A stretch of 64,000 nucleotides of DNA from positions 9,497,485-9,561,484 of the forward strand of contig NC_081146.1 in assembly GCF_958295425.1 (NCBI RefSeq). Reading direction: 5' to 3'. Numbering within the stretch: position 1 is the first letter of the stretch; each line of letters opens with the position of its first letter. The stretch comes from Solea solea. Taxonomy: Eukaryota; Chordata; Actinopteri; Pleuronectiformes; Soleidae. The translations under genes and the position numbers were made by a program. The notes under the pieces are model-generated. The model was not told the origin of the DNA. It did not search any database and saw only the letters and a list, made by a program, of their open reading frames with translations. Positions 24,939 through 38,986 of this stretch are shown here, in pieces.

Positions 24939-26145
24939 TGCATTTATACATGTTTGTGTTAAACCATTTGTCTGCTGCTCAGTGTTGGTAACAGTACAAG
25001 AGTTGCTTGATCCTGACAGTGATCGATGTGTAATGTTTGTATGGCCGTTATAACAAGAAGAGTGTCTGTCAGCATCCTGTAGGTCTATACACATCAACCT
25101 GAAGACAAATGAGCAGCTCTTTCACAGTGTCAGCGCTGTCTCCCTGTCAGGCGCTGTATCATGGTATAATGTCTTATATAAGAACTCAAATGTACGTGTA
25201 AACTTTTAGGCCAGTGTAACAAAGTAGGTGAGAGTCAGTCATCTCAATCAGGGAATTCAGCAGACCTTAACGTGATTACATTTACATCAGTGAAATATTG
25301 TTTATTCAACTGGGATTAAAACAGGTCATTTCCTCCTGCAGTTAACAAATGAAGTTTGGGTCGGGAGGACTACTCTGTTGCACGCTTCAATCATAGTCTC
25401 ATTCATTTCTGGTTGCATTCGATGTCGCTCTAATAGTGACATAATTCAACAAATGATTCTGTTTTTAATAAACTATATAGAAACAGCCATTAATAATAAC
25501 AATAACGACAACAACAAACTTTATTTCAACTGTTTATTTCCAAATTAGGGTTTCAATTTGTTTCACAAAATACACAAACATTAAAAGATTGAAAAAACAT
25601 CACATTTTCCCAACATATCATTTCTATTTTCCTGTCACTGTGTATACATAGTTGTCATTGGGATCTGCTGCCCGTTCCATCCGCTCTCCTTCATCCCTCG
25701 TGCTGAAATTCATATATTATAATTTAAATAGCTATGTCTAAGTGGTTTAACTAATAAGCTATTCAAGCTCACTCACTGTAATGTTTTTTTAATAGTTGTC
25801 ATACAAGATGTTATTTGCGGAGCCGGAGAGACACTGTGGATGCTAATTATTGCTTCTGAAAATAACTAACCACCCTTAAGCTTTGTGCACGGGCCCCGAC
25901 TGAGCTTTTTTTTTTCTTTAGCATGTGGGACAGTAGAGGTGGTGGTTGGAGTGGGCAGCGAGCTAATTTATTATTTCTGGATGGTGCCTCGCTGACTTAT
26001 CCTATCCTGTTGTGTTTGTATTGTTCATACATCATATTTTCTGACCTTGCCTTCGGAATGTAAGCTTTTGCTGTGGGCTAACATATAACAAAGCTCCTTG
26101 TTAAATATGGATTGTGTGTGTGTGTGTGTGTGTGTTCCCCCTTCT
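22803..26145. other. Gene-poor segment with AT/TAAT-rich non-repetitive blocks
   Basis: I recognise no exon here. At 23540-23775 and 24120-24900 the sequence is non-repetitive and rich in homeodomain-like words (TTAATCACCTGCCAATCAAA at about 24499-24518, CTAATTAAATTAT near 24870). It has the look of conserved non-coding sequence, but conservation cannot be tested from one genome. A CA microsatellite follows at 24906-24934. Confidence 0.35.
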
Positions 26146-26310
26146 GGACCTTTTCTTGAGGCGTAAACACTGATCTTGTCAAGAGCAGTAGTCCTCATGG
26201 AGACCAAAACCTGGGCCTAATGAGGCAGAAACTCATTTTTGAGGAACTGGTTAAGTTTAGGGCTAAGATCTGAATTGTGATTAGGATTTGGTTAGGGTTA
26301 AGCATCAGCT
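26146..26310 (+). repeat. Interspersed fish repeat of unnamed family, copy 2
   Basis: It matches 21139-21240 in order (GGACCTTTTC, CATGGAGACCAAAACCTGG, GAGGCAGAAACTCATTTTTG) and then becomes GGGTTAGGG-like simple sequence. A GT microsatellite at 26114-26134 precedes it. Confidence 0.65.
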
Positions 26311-26541
26311 GGTAGAAAAGCAATGCAAACCGGTGTGTGTTCTTGTATTTGTGGCATTGTGAGGACCAAAACTCGTATAAACCATACGGAGTGAGGACAT
26401 TTTGGCTGGTTCTCAGGTTCTCTGGTGGTTCGCTGGTTCTTTTGGGGGTTAGGGTTAGAATTGTGTTTAGGTTAGGTCTAAGATAAAGGCTAGGGTTAGG
26501 CACTTAGTTGTGATGGTTAAGGTTAGGGAAAGGTACTAGGG

Positions 26542-27005
26542 CAGGGGTGTCAAACTCAATAACAGAGTCTGTGTCCAAGACGAGGGCCAGGTGAAGTCAA
26601 ATAACAAAAACCTCTGAACAAATAATTTTACATTGTCCATTTCCATCTGTCTTGCCAGATTTCCTCCGCTGTATATCAGGAGAACAGCACAAACAGTCCT
26701 GTAGTCACATGTATATTAGCCAATATTTTTACTAGCTGTATGAAGCTAAAAGAGAGGAGGCCAAATACAAGTGAGGGGCTGAGTCCCCTTATAATGCCAC
26801 CCCCCCATGTTTCTGACTCTGTGTTTTCAAAGTCCACATTTAATTTCTTTATTCATTTTACTGATGAGGTAACTTGATAAATGTGGTACTAATCCGTGAG
26901 TCAGTAGAAAAAAAGCTGGAAAGACATAACATGTCATATCTTGCGGGCCGGATACAATTGCATGGTGGGCCGGATGTGGCCCGCGGGCCTTGAGTTTGAC
27001 ACCTG
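26542..27005. mobile_element. Non-autonomous hAT-like element (464 bp)
   Basis: The terminal inverted repeats are CAGGGGTGTCAAACTCA at the left and TGAGTTTGACACCTG at the right; the right end also contains the GCCCGCGGGCC palindrome typical of this vertebrate repeat type. No transposase frame remains. The flanks share CTAGGG but I could not find a clean 8-bp target duplication, so the insertion is probably old. Confidence 0.82.
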
Positions 27006-27096
27006 TAGGCTAGGGAATGCATTATGTCTATGAGGGTCCTCACTATGAATGAAGTGCAAACATGTGCGAGTGTGTGTGTGTGTGTGTGTGTGATGG

Positions 27097-27265
27097 CTGT
27101 CTTTGAACCTGCTGGCTCGGGCTGGATGCTCCTGAAGCGCCTGCCAGATGGCAGAAGCATAAACAAACTTCTAAGGCCTAACCTTAACCACAGCTCACAT
27201 ATGAGTGACAACTTCAGCCAGGGCCTCTATTGGGTGAGGTGAGTTTCTGCCTCATTACAGCCGGT
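27097..27265 (-). repeat. Interspersed fish repeat of unnamed family, copy 3 (reverse orientation)
   Basis: The reverse complement carries AGGCAGAAACTCACC, GAGGCCCTGG, GCTGTGGTTAAGGTTAGGCC, CTGCCATCTGGCAG and CAGGTTCAAAGACA in the same order as 21139-21400. A GT run precedes it and a CA run (27309-27349) follows it. Confidence 0.7.
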
Positions 27266-27349
27266 GGTTAGGGCCCATGTACTAAAAGAGGCAACAAACA
27301 TGTACACAGACACACACACACACACACAGACACACACACACACACACAA

Positions 27350-30300
27350 GATACCTCTAGTCAACACAATGCTTCTTCAGCTCTTTTGCACACATTTATA
27401 TTTATTCAGTATTTTATGACACCACTGTTGTTGAAATGCCTTTGTTTTTATCATCTCTATATTTGCTTTGTTGAGTTGGCACTGGGGTTAAGAATTGACA
27501 ATGACAATGATGTTGTAACTGTATCAAAAATATGACAATCTAGACTTGCATTGTCATTGGGTTAGGCATTAACCCTTAGTGCTCAAAAATTAAATAAATT
27601 AGGTAAATTGCCCCTTTGTATATCCGGGACAGGATTTTTTTTTTTTCATAGATATTGCATAGATTGACTTTTGAGAGACTTTTGTGGAATGGCATGCCTT
27701 GATATAAAATCCGCCTGGAAAGTTATTATTATTTTCATCATCATAATTATTATGTTTTCTACAATTTCAAACTTTGCTTGGTCTCTGTTTTTGTGTGACA
27801 GTCAGCACTTTTTGCTCAGGTGTGTTTATATAGTTTGTTAAATTCAAAAGCAATTATATCATTTCATCAGATTGCCTATAGGTTGTGTCGAAAAAAGGAT
27901 ATAAGACACTCTATACTGCACATTCTTATAGCCTCTGTATATACATTTTAACATAGTAATGGGAAAAAAGCAGCCTTAATGCTCTGTGTTGTAAGGGTTA
28001 ACTTGTCACAGTTAGGCCAAATGACTGGAGCTCAATGCAGAGTCCTTAGAAGAATAGCTGTATAATCCCCCACCCTCACCCCGTCTGTGTGTGTTTGTGT
28101 ATGTGCGTCTCTGCTTTTGTCTCAGTGTGCATTGTTTACCATGCTGAGGAGGACTCCGCTGCTCTGTCGAGACGATGCAAGAGGGTGGGCTGTCTGGAAA
28201 AAGGTGTAGCCCATCAGCAGACTGTCAAAAGCACACATCCTCACACAGAGAATAAAATACAGCCATCAACCTCTGAATATCACACAGTTAGTGATATGCA
28301 AGTTATTTTTGCCAGTGGCTACTCCTGAACATCCCACAGCGTGCCCACACATCTAACGATGCACAGCACATGTGTGCCGTCGTGTTGTAAGCCTTGTCAT
28401 AAGAGCAACCATTTTGACTCTAGGCTGTCATGATGAGCAGGGAGTAAAATACATCAAATGAACTGCTGCAAACCCAGCAGGAGTTACAGCTGAAGCCGCA
28501 TTACAGCGAGTAAGCACTTTTCAAAATTCATACATACGGCATGTCCTTGAGGTAGCTGAATATCATGTGTTAATGAATATTTAATGATGAAAACAGAAGC
28601 CTTCGCAGACAGGATTTTTTCACACAGTCGCATTTAGAGAGGTTGTTTCGGTGTATTCACAGGAAGAAAAATACAGACACTAATAACATTAATCGTGTGA
28701 CACAAAAGGCTAAGAGCTGTAAACCAGCTTTCTCGCGTCCCTGAATTAAGAGGAGAAAGAGCGTGAATGCTGCATGAACTGTTTGCTGACGTCAAATAAA
28801 CTATGATTACATGAAGAGTTTTGGTGCAATTCTGCTTGATTTAAACAAATATGAAGACGTGTCTCTTTGTGTCACAGGGAGCTTTAATGAATGACTGCAG
28901 CTGAGGGCATCTGACTAGTGCAGCTTGATTTTATTCATTAGTAAGGCTAACTATAGACGGTATAGAAAACGGGTATCTCCAGTACACTATCCAATACAAT
29001 ACACTCTTTCAGTTTATAGATGCAAACAATAACGGCGAGAGAAAATGTACTGTATGTCTTCATGCATAATATCTGTGCTCTTGTGCACAGACACGGAAAA
29101 ATTAGGATGAAGAACGGTGTGTGTTCAAGTGAAAATGCATAATTCATGGAAACCTCATATAGAACAGAGGGGAGTGAGAATATTGCTGTTATGAGCAAAT
29201 CAAAGTATTTCCTAGATTTTGCTGCACTATATATTCTTTACCTTTCATTTATTCTTCCACATTTGAGTTACGGCACACGCACACTGCTAATATTACATCT
29301 CTTTTTAACAGAAAAGAGTAACGTGAATATGAAGGTTGATGCCAGAGAACATACTGACACTCACGTGTACGTATGAATTCTCAATTCAATTAGTGTTGTT
29401 TAATATTACTAAGTTTAAAAATGGCATGTAGAAAAAAGTAATTAGACAGTATGAATTGACTGTATGAACCTTGTATTCAATAAACGCTGATTGACGATGT
29501 TAATTAAGGAGATGTGATTTGGATGTGACATATTTTAAGAATATGGCCGTTCACATTTTTGTGCTATTCAAATGTGAAAACTTGTTAATGGGCATGACAC
29601 GAGCAATAACATAAAATGAAAAATGAATGATGACATCCCTGGGGAGTAGAAGGACAGCAGGTTAGGGGCCGTTTGTGTGCGTTTGAGTGCACGAGGATGT
29701 GTGTTTGTGTGTGTGTGTGTGAGAGACAAAAAGAAAAGGACCATTTCTCTCAGAGCCAAAATGAGGTTGGGGAATGGGACAGAATACTTTTGTTCCCCTC
29801 AATGGAAACGATTCTCTTATCATTGCAGGAGGACATATGTGGCTGCGAAGCAGAGCCACCTGGTGACGACAAGGGGAGAGGAATGATTGTGTATCTGAAG
29901 ATGACAGAGAAACAAAAAAAAGAAAAATCCCCAAATCGAGTTAGAGGAGAATCAGTTGCAGAGATTACTTGGGAAACCTCGGGACTGGCACCACTGTAAA
30001 CTTTCAAGACAAAAACTTCCAGAGTCCCTCCTGTGAGAGTGTGTGTCCGTTTTTTCAACCACCTAAACAAAAGCAGTGATTCTGTCAAACGCTGATGGGG
30101 CTGCACAGCATGGTCGAGCACCGTTGACCACAATATACTTTGTCCACCTCACCTCACTCCGTCACTGTGAATGCACGGATACACTTAAGCTTGCACATGT
30201 GCAGACATACGCACGCAAGCAGCAGCACACACTCGCCCGTATGCTCGCGCACACACTTCAGCGGCTGCACACACACAGTGGGAGACAGTCAGTGTGGAGA

Positions 30301-30700
30301 TAGATGGGGGAAGTAAATAGGGGTGTCATGGCAGTGTGATGGAATGAGGCAGAGGAGAATTCATCCTGTGTTTCCTCTAGCCTCTGTCCCCCTGCTGACA
30401 GCATCTTGAAATAGGGCCCAATGTGTCTGTATATACCTGTGTGTGTGTGTGTGTGTGTGTAAGAGAGTGCATTTCTCATTTGTGTGTGCTTCCTCCTTTA
30501 CTCCCTGTCTCTGCACTTTTTTTTTAAACTTCTGTGGTTCTGTGTGCTGTGTATCTCCTCAGCATTGGAAGCAGGATGACCAAGGCGGAGAGCAAGAGAG
30601 AGCGAGAGAGAGCCCTCTGGGGACATGGAACATCTTCACTGCATTTCTTTATCCTTATATCTGATTTGAACTGGGATCCCACTGGACTGTTGGTCAGTTA
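27350..30700. other. Gene-poor segment with microsatellites
   Basis: No exon recognised. It holds GT tracts near 28084, 29699-29722 and 30441-30460 and a T-run near 27638. The interval 28480-28830 is non-repetitive with mixed composition and could be regulatory; I have no positive evidence. Confidence 0.35.
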
Positions 30701-30705
30701 AGTGT

Positions 30706-31324
30706 TTTTTTTTAATTCATTCAACCTTTATTTATAATCCCTTTGAGATTGCAAATCTCTTTTCCAAGGATGGCCAAGAGGCAGCATCAACAAACACACA
30801 CACATCAACAAAGAAAACTCATCCAAATGACAATAACAGACATTATCGACAGAAACATAAAAGCAGTGACAAACCAAGTCCTTTAGAATGAATTTAGAAT
30901 GATCCAGAGAAACCAGATTCTGTGTGTTTGTTCAGTCCGAGGGAGCACAATATACTGGAATGCCTTTCTTTGCACATTCTGTACATACACTGCAGAAGGA
31001 GAGTGTGTGAAGGTCCTGGGAGTGCAATGAGTAGTGTCCATCAATGTTATAGTGAAAATATGCACATAGGTAATGGAGACGCAGACGTTGTACCAATGAG
31101 ACCTTTGACGAATAAAGTTGACAGTGATGAGTCAGAGCTTTATAGTTTGTGATGAAGTGAAGGGAGGCATTGTATACAGAATGTGTGTACTCAATATGCA
31201 ATACCTGGGCCGGTGCATGTATATAGAAGACATCGCCGTAGTCCATTACAGGCACAAATGTGGCAGCAAGTATTTTCCGAGCCTTAAAAAGAGAAACATA
31301 AACTGTTTTTGAAGTAGAAACCAA
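30706..31324 (-). mobile_element. Degraded LINE 3' end (reverse-transcriptase C-terminal remnant)
   Basis: A minus-strand frame from about 31324 to 30932 reads KARKILAATFVPVMDYGDVF, then HSVYNASLHFITNYKALTHH and CQLYSSKV. The pattern of an YGDV-containing block, then LRFIT-like and THHC-like blocks, is the C-terminal region of fish L2/Rex-type non-LTR reverse transcriptases. The following minus-strand tail AAATAAAGGTTGAATGAATT leads into an A-run at about 30706, as expected of a LINE 3' end. The element is 5'-truncated and diverged; the first part of the polymerase is missing. Confidence 0.7.
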
Positions 31325-31559
31325 GTCATGTCAACATGTGGTACTAGATCCTGCTGAGCAGCTGTCTGTGTTAAAGGTCGGCAATACTTGGAGGAACCAC
31401 TTTTTGCTAAAAGACACAAGACAGACAGCTGTAAAGGTGAGAAACATACGCTATGTTTTCTCATTATCTGGCTCCAGTGAGACACATTTAGTCCAAACAT
31501 TCAACATTCAGACTTTGCACATTTGTGAGGAAAAGAAAAGTAAATAAATAAATGAAGTG

Positions 31560-32653
31560 AACCAAATGGGAACACATCCAGCAGCACATACAGCAAATGC
31601 AAATGTAGCCTTTTAACCGCAACATATAGATGTTATTACTCAGTAGAGTAAACAACACACACATCCTTTCTCCCTTTTTGACTTAAATGAGGTGTTAATG
31701 TATTATTTCTTTTTGTACCTTGTGTACTTGTGTAAATGCCTTTACTTTACTGTAAGCTTGTCTGCACTTTAAGTATTTAAAAGCCAGTCATCAGTGATAT
31801 AGAGTTGAGTAAAACAGGCCTGCTATCCTTCTTCCTAACTTTCTTATTTCCCTTTAGAACTCTTTTTCTTAGTTATGTTCATTGTTTCTTTATTTTCCTC
31901 TCTCTCTCTGCCTTTGTGCCCCACAGAGTCTCCTTCTTTCTTCCCTAAAGTCTTCAGCTCACTGAAGCCCATGCGGAGTAATTAGAATTAAAGTATTAGA
32001 GTTTAAAAGGAGGATTTAAGTCTGATTATTTTGAAGGAAAACTATAATCCAAATACTCCCTCATGGGTTTGGTACAATTTCAGTGAGCAGTCCATTGATG
32101 CATACACAAAGCCAAGCAGACCAAACACAATTTGCTGTTGACTGCAGCTGTCGAGATACAGTATGTGTGTGTGTGTGTGTGTGTGTTAGATTGGGGGTGT
32201 GGGGGAACATGCAAAGGCATGTCTGAGTTGTATTATGTGCGTCTGCTCAGGTGGCTGTAAGTGAAAAGGCCTCATAAATCTGCCTTTCTCCTTGTGGTGA
32301 AGGAGACTTTTCCTCTCGATTAAAAATGAATGTCGCCCCTTATGCTCTCAGTCACTTTTTCTCGCTTCGACTCGTGCTCCCACACTCCCCCCCCCCCCCC
32401 CCCCCCAAATCCTCTCTATTTTCTTCAAGCCATGTCTATATATCACCCCCACCAACACACACACACACACAACACCAGCAAGCGCCCAGACCCCGACACT
32501 TTCTTCTCTCCTGGCTCTCTCCTCCCATCTTATTCTCTGCGACCCCCCTCTCTTTCTGAACATATTTCATCAAAGGCCTCCTCACAGGTAAAACTCACCC
32601 TGATCTCATTAACTGGTGCTAAGCGCAGAAGACTTGAAAGAACACACACACAC

Positions 32654-32695
<42 letters not shown>

Positions 32696-33930
32696 AGTGA
32701 TTGTATCACGCTAACACTAGCAAAAGATGAGAGAATCAAAGTCAAGGCGCTTCCAGAAGGCTCATGTATAATTCTTAAACTAAGGAGAGTTGTAACAATC
32801 TAATGATTTCAGGCTGCAGCGCAAGCACTGTGTGTTTGTGTGTGGGGATGTGCATGTGCATGTGCATGTCAGTACAAACACACACACACACACACACACA
32901 TGCATAGACACACACACAGAGATGTATATACATACGCATCTCCACCCTCACTCTGTCTCTGTCCTGTTAGAGGCTGTATTAACCTGAGGTCTCTGTGCTC
33001 TCCCGATCAGTGTAACCCCATTAACTCCCATTAAGTCTCATTACCACTCTCATGAGGATCGTTACCACTTGCTTTATCTCATTTCCTAAAACACCATGCT
33101 ATGCATTCCCCCCGATGTCTGCTCAGTGCTACACACTTTTTGTTTGGTCAGTAATTGCAAGTGATTATGTGTTTCATTGGAGGCAGGACCAGGTGTGTGG
33201 TGGTTTGCTACTGAACGATTGACATTAATTGAGCAATCCAGTGACTCAGAGAGACAAAAAAGAAAAAAAAAAGTAGCCCACACTGCCAAGGAAACAATAT
33301 TTCCAGTCCTTATGGGCTGTGTGTAAAAAAAACTACCAGAGGGGGATCTAGAGTGACAGCTTGACACAGAGTCACCTATAATTATACATGACTGCCAGAG
33401 TGAAATATTCAGCAGTGTGTGGTCATGGGAATGAATTATAAATTCACTTCTGTCAAGAGTCAGGATTTGATGTTGCATCGTCTTAGAGGGAGTGGGATCT
33501 GGGAGTAAAATGGAGTGGAATCACAGAGACAGGGTGGATGTAGTTATTAAAAATGGGAAAGGAGGGCAGATTGGATTAGATTGGGAAGCGGTGAAGTGAG
33601 GTGTGTAATGTAGGTACGTTGAATAAGTATGCCAGTCAGGTGATTTGTGGCCAGCAGGTGTTTTTTTTTGAAAATGATGTATAAAAATAACTTTTCAATA
33701 TGTATTCAACGGTTTCACTGATTCTCATATTGCTGAATAGAGCTTTTTGTTTCCAGTTTATTCAGTTTCACTTCTTGTGAGTGTTTGGTAATGCACACGC
33801 TTTGCGAAACACAGCACCGTCAATTGCTCAAAATTGAGAATGTCTGTTGTTGAGTAAAACTTTTATTGAATATATGGGGCAAGCTGTACAACGCTAATTC
33901 AGCCACACCTTGAACTGGCTGTACCCTATA
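31560..33930. other. Gene-poor segment dense in simple repeats
   Basis: It contains GT (32165-32186), a run of 20 cytosines (32387-32406), CA (32642-32691 and 32879-32900) and a TGCATG repeat near 32850-32868. No exon recognised. Between them, 32940-33100 is non-repetitive. Confidence 0.6.
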
Positions 33931-34316
33931 CCCCCACTCTACTCACTGCAATATCCAGCATCGCTTTTGTAATAAGGTGGTGTATTTAAGCTGTCAAAAG
34001 CCCCCGTTACACAGTGGTTTGGTGAAGAAGCTGCTTTATGGCACCGTTTGCAACTAGTGCTGTCACAGTTACTGCTGCTGCTGCACTCCTGCATTTCATC
34101 AGTGGCTGGTGCCTGACTGCATACAGGTTTCACAAGATAGATCTTCCTCTCAGGGCCTTTAAGGTGTCTAATGTAATTGTTATATGGTTGCTGCCACACA
34201 GAAGACCCCACATAATATAGCTGATGTCAGGCTCTGGATCTAATGTGGCCTTTGAAATTGAAAACCACATTATTTAAACTGTATGTTTTAAAATCCCTGA
34301 AGAGTGGGGGGTTAAC

Positions 34317-35085
34317 ATAATCTTTTACCATGACATTAAAGGGACAGACCAGGATATTTTAAATGTGGCAGCATGGGGAAGTTATACATAGTCAATGTGT
34401 CTTTGCCGCCTGTGCTGAGAAGCAGTTGAGGGTGAGTGCAAGCTCAGCAAAACTTTGCTGTGACCATGAACCACAGAAGAGACACATTTCTGCCATTTCA
34501 CAAAAGGTTCAACTAATAATATGTGCATCAGCTTAAATGCACAGTATGTAATGTCTCCTTCTAACGGCCTCTCCAAAACAATATCACTTGACAGCGTGGG
34601 ATCATAGGAAATGCTGTCTTCACCACCATTGCTAATGAAAATCTATCACTAACAAAAATCTATGACTCAATAGTCATAGCAGGGACATGTCAAGTGAATA
34701 ATGTCATTATAAGGTGACCAAGATTTCCCTTTTTGTTAAAGCAATCTGGTTTGATGGAGTAACTAGTTTATAAAATGACTCACAGTTCAGTTTCCTGTTC
34801 GAAGAGGCTGATGTATCTGTATGGCAAGGTAGAGCAACAGCATTACTCGTAAGACACCACATACTCAGCCAAAAACATTTCTAACACTGTAAATTCATAG
34901 AAATTCACATGTCTATTCAAAATGACAACTATGTTGTTACATTATCTGCACCAACTTTAATGCACAGTGTGTAAGGGTGTCTCCAAAATCTTAGGAAATA
35001 TTGTCTTCACCACCATTGCTAATATATCACTGTGACTCATGGGGGTTTGCTCCAGAAGTCATATCAGGGACATGTAAAGTTTTTT
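34317..35085. repeat. Internally duplicated interspersed repeat
   Basis: The word series ATGCACAGTRTGTAA, CTCCAAAA, TAGGAAAT, GTCTTCACCACCATTGCTAA, ATCACT, TCATA, CAGGGACATGT occurs at about 34537-34695 and again, shorter, at about 34961-35075. No coding capacity; the repeat family was not identified. Confidence 0.6.
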
Positions 35086-35746
35086 TTGGTAGACATTTTA
35101 TAAACTACTCACCAATTCACTTGTGGATCCTCTGCTGCCTCCATTAGTAGGTTGAAATGTGACATTCTGTTATTACAGTCTTTGGAAGTGTGTGTTCAGG
35201 CTTACCTATGCCACAAACCTTTAGATGGAGGCAGGAGATGTCATGTGAGCTCAACATTGTCAGCGGACTCTGGTTTGGGAGGGAGAGATTGATTTGTAAA
35301 GTAATATAAGGTTCAGTGTCCTGTCACAAAACACTGAAACTGATGTAGATATTTTTAGGTGAGCCATTTTTTGATGCTGTCAGCAAGTTTAAGTTGTGGG
35401 CATATTCTGTTTTACATATCAGAACAATTTGACACCATTAAAATGATGCATTTTGCTGTAAAGTTTGCATATGCCCACAGACAGTGAGTTCTGAAATTGA
35501 AATACTTCTGAGAGGAGTCTAGTTAGACAGCAACGCAAGTATAAATGCCAGTGTGGGTATATAGTTGGTTTACTGTTCAAATGATTAAAACCATCATTTT
35601 AATTTAAGTTTTAATTCCTCTGGGCCTCTGTAATATGGCATACGTCAAAGTTACCACAGAACTACTGTTCACTCATTCGGTCAAGTTTTTAAGAGCCATA
35701 AAAAGCTAAGAGCATGTCCTGATTCTGCTCTGCAAAGTAAGGAAAG

Positions 35747-35907
35747 GGAGAGAGAGAGAGAGAGAGCATGTGTGTAGTGAACTGTGTTACAAGGAAAAAT
35801 TGGATCTGACCCATTAACTTTACAGGCCCACTCATTGAGCACCAATGCAGCTGGGGTCAGTAGGGAGATTTCGCTGTAAATCTCTATAACGATCAAAACG
35901 ATAGCCC

Positions 35908-35941
<34 letters not shown>
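35747..35941. repeat. Two GA microsatellites
   Basis: (GA)n at 35747-35766 and a longer run at 35911-35941. They create spurious Ser/Leu-rich or Arg/Glu-rich reading frames that are not genes. Confidence 0.9.
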
Positions 35942-35943
<2 letters not shown>

Positions 35944-36105
35944 TCATAGGTTAAAACACTTTCTTATTCTGTGCAAAGCCATGATAAGTTTTATAAAGGA
36001 TGTCATCCTCTGCCAACCAGGCAGCTGGACATTATTTTCTTATTTTAATGGTCACTCATTTAAATTCTCCACAAAAAAGTATTTAACAGCTTAACCCATT
36101 CCCTG

Positions 36106-36560
36106 AGAAAACGAGGGTAGCTTTTTTCAACGTGCTCCGCCCAATTTTTAATGTTGTAAGGAAAGCAGTTTTTAATGTGACCTTTTGGGCTGTTAGGTCC
36201 ATAGAATACTGTCCTATTATACTGTGTATAAAGTATAATAGGACATAGACTTCTGGTTTTCTCCCTGAAGCCAGTCCAGAAGTAAAAAATCTATTTAAGA
36301 GCCATCAGGGGGTGCTGGTTGCACAGAGAAATCAGTTTAAATTGAAGTCAATGGGAAAATAAGTTTCTACACTTGAGTTATGACGTCACTAAACATTTTC
36401 TTGAGGAGTTAATGTTTTTCAATCGCTAGTTTCAGGTCTTCTTCCATAGCCGGTGTCTATTACTGGTCCATTGAGCTGTTGCTCCAAAACTCAGTACCCA
36501 ATCAGCAGGCAGCTTCCTAAGTCCCGCCCATGGACAGAACTCCAAACAAAAAACTGGGGA
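36106..36560. repeat. Diverged interspersed fish repeat
   Basis: Words such as ACTTCTGGTTTTCTCCCTGA, TTGAAGTCAATGGGAAAATA and TCAATCGCTAGTTTCAGGTC in this order match a repeat I recall from many fish genomes. I do not know its class. No reading frame. Confidence 0.5.
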
Positions 36561-38944
36561 GCGCAAAGAACAAGTCAGGGACAAAACGCAAAAGAGTCGG
36601 AGCAAGCGAAATTCCAATCATTGCAAACAAAAAGTGTATTTTCAAACAAATATAATAAAACATTTTCGAATGATTAAATCCATATTTTATTTGCAATTTG
36701 TCTATCTGGATTTTGTGGTTCATATTTGTTTTGCCCAATTCATTAAGTGTTGCTTGCTTGGTGAAAAGCGCTGTTTGATCATATTGACACAAATCTAGTA
36801 GTTGAACTAAATGTCAATGTTCTGCCAATCAAATCACAGATCTCAACGTGAAGAAACGGGAAGAAAGTGAGTGGATTCTGTGCCCAAAAAATAAAAAATA
36901 AAAGAAGCCAGATGTGTTGTCTTGTGTAGAGGAGGTGAAGTGAGAAGAGAGAAGACTCAGTGAACCAAACATTGGCCTCAGACCAGGATGTAGCTCACTC
37001 CTCTTGTTTGCCCTGTGGCACAGCAGCTTGGCAAACTTGATTTGGTCACACCTCAGATCCAACCACCCTGTTTGATAAGAGCTGAACCCCTGCAGTGGCC
37101 TACATCTGAAACATCATCTAAAACAACCACCCACCCCCCTCTCTCTCTATATATATGTTATCTTCCTCTTTCTTTTTAATGCCAAATCACTCTCTGTAAC
37201 AAGTCTTTAATAATTTATCTTCCCCAATCATACTCTCCACTGAATAATTGCTACAGTCATTCATGCATCTTATCATCCATTACCTGAGGAGCATCTGCTC
37301 TGATAACTTAATCACTGTTCTCTTCTTACCCTCGGCCCTCTGTGGTCTAAATTCCACCATGACCGAAATTGCATATTCGGGACATTTTTTTGGGCAACTT
37401 AAAATGAATCATTTTTGGCAAAAAAACAAAAAAACATTGTCCAATGATCTTGAAAGCATGAGTTTACTTTATCAGTTAGCCTCATTTCAAGCACCAGAAT
37501 TCATTAGCACAGAATTGTGGCTCTAATGCACTTTGCATTTTGCTTAGACAATCAGATATTGTGCAGAGCAAAACCAATCATGTAATGGGTGTAGCCTGGG
37601 AATACTGGATGGTCCAATCACCACCCTTTGGCTGACAGTGCCTTTTCTACCTTGACATGTGATTGCTGTTGATTTTTATTTTATCATTAGAAGTCCAAGC
37701 CCCTGTTTTAAAGGCTGCTTTGTTTTGTGTAGCTCACTGAGGTTGAACTCTGCCCTCTACTGCTTCAGCTGTTTAAACCTAGTTTATCTTTGACCTTCAG
37801 GTATCAATGAACGCTGGGTTAGTGACCGCCTAATATGTTTCTAAACGTACACACGTCCTAAGCAGAGAAAGCATTTCTAACCAAAAGAAAGAAAGAAAGA
37901 AAGAAAGTGCCACTCTTTTTATGCTTTTACGATCTTTGGGGGTGAGAAGGTAAATTGTTTCTCAAACAGAAAATGAATTGCTGTTAAGGTCTTGGGCTAA
38001 TTACTTCCCCTGAAAAACAGATCAGCAACAAATGTCATTACATTACCTTGTAGTATATGTGTGTGCCAGTAAAATACCATTATGTATTTGTGTGACATGC
38101 AGACACACACACTAATACACACTGGCCACTTAGTGAGGCAGCAGCGCAGAGGGAATAATTACAGTGTAGGACAGGTCACTAGGTCTGTGGTTCACCTCAG
38201 CCCTGAACACTGGAGCTATTCTGGACCTCTGGGAAAATAAGAGGGGCTGCGCTCAGAGGCTGACTTCAGTTAAGAGGCTAAGAATATTAATTACTCATAG
38301 GGCAACACAAGAGTGCAGATTAGACTGAAATTGGCGGTTTCGCCTGCAAACGCCATGAATCAGCATGCACCGCTATACCAGGGACTGTGTGCACAGTAGA
38401 TAACGTGCTAATAAAAGTGTCTGTTTTTGTGTGTTTTCTCCTTTATACATAAAAGTAATTATGCGATTGGTGGAGCATGTGGATTTTACGGTCATATAAT
38501 GGAGACTTTGTAGTGAGGTAGAAGAGGGGGTTGGGGGCATTCTACTGCATGTTTCAGACCGTGACCAAGACCTGGTTCAGATGTGGAGCTTGTCAAGTGT
38601 TCAGTGCTGCTGCTCCACAGCTGTAATGATGGCATTGTTGCTGATAATGTGCTTGTTTTATACTGAACTCAATGTTCAGACATTGACACTACAAAGATAT
38701 AACTTTGTTTTCCTCTTTGGTTTCATTTACTTCACGTCTCAACCAGTTGTAGTGATCTCATATTTCCTTTTTGTGCTCAAGCTGACAGGGACTTTACTTA
38801 ACTGAACAAATAACTATATTTTGTAATGTTGTTTTCTTTTTTTTCTTTTTTTTGTAGAGCAGTGATTATGTAACACCAGAATAACCACTCTCACAGGGAT
38901 TTAATGGTTTCCGAGAAGAGGATATTCTTCCACAGTTACACAAA

Positions 38945-38986
<42 letters not shown>

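Noticed and set aside
26430..26530. GGGTTAGGGTTAG words as an interstitial telomere
   Set aside because: Only one or two imperfect units occur, scattered in GGTTAGG-rich repeat sequence of a kind common in fish repeats.
29662..30133. Several overlapping open frames of 70-127 codons
   Set aside because: They overlap on both strands, are fed by GT/CA microsatellites and show no splice sites, domains or codon bias.
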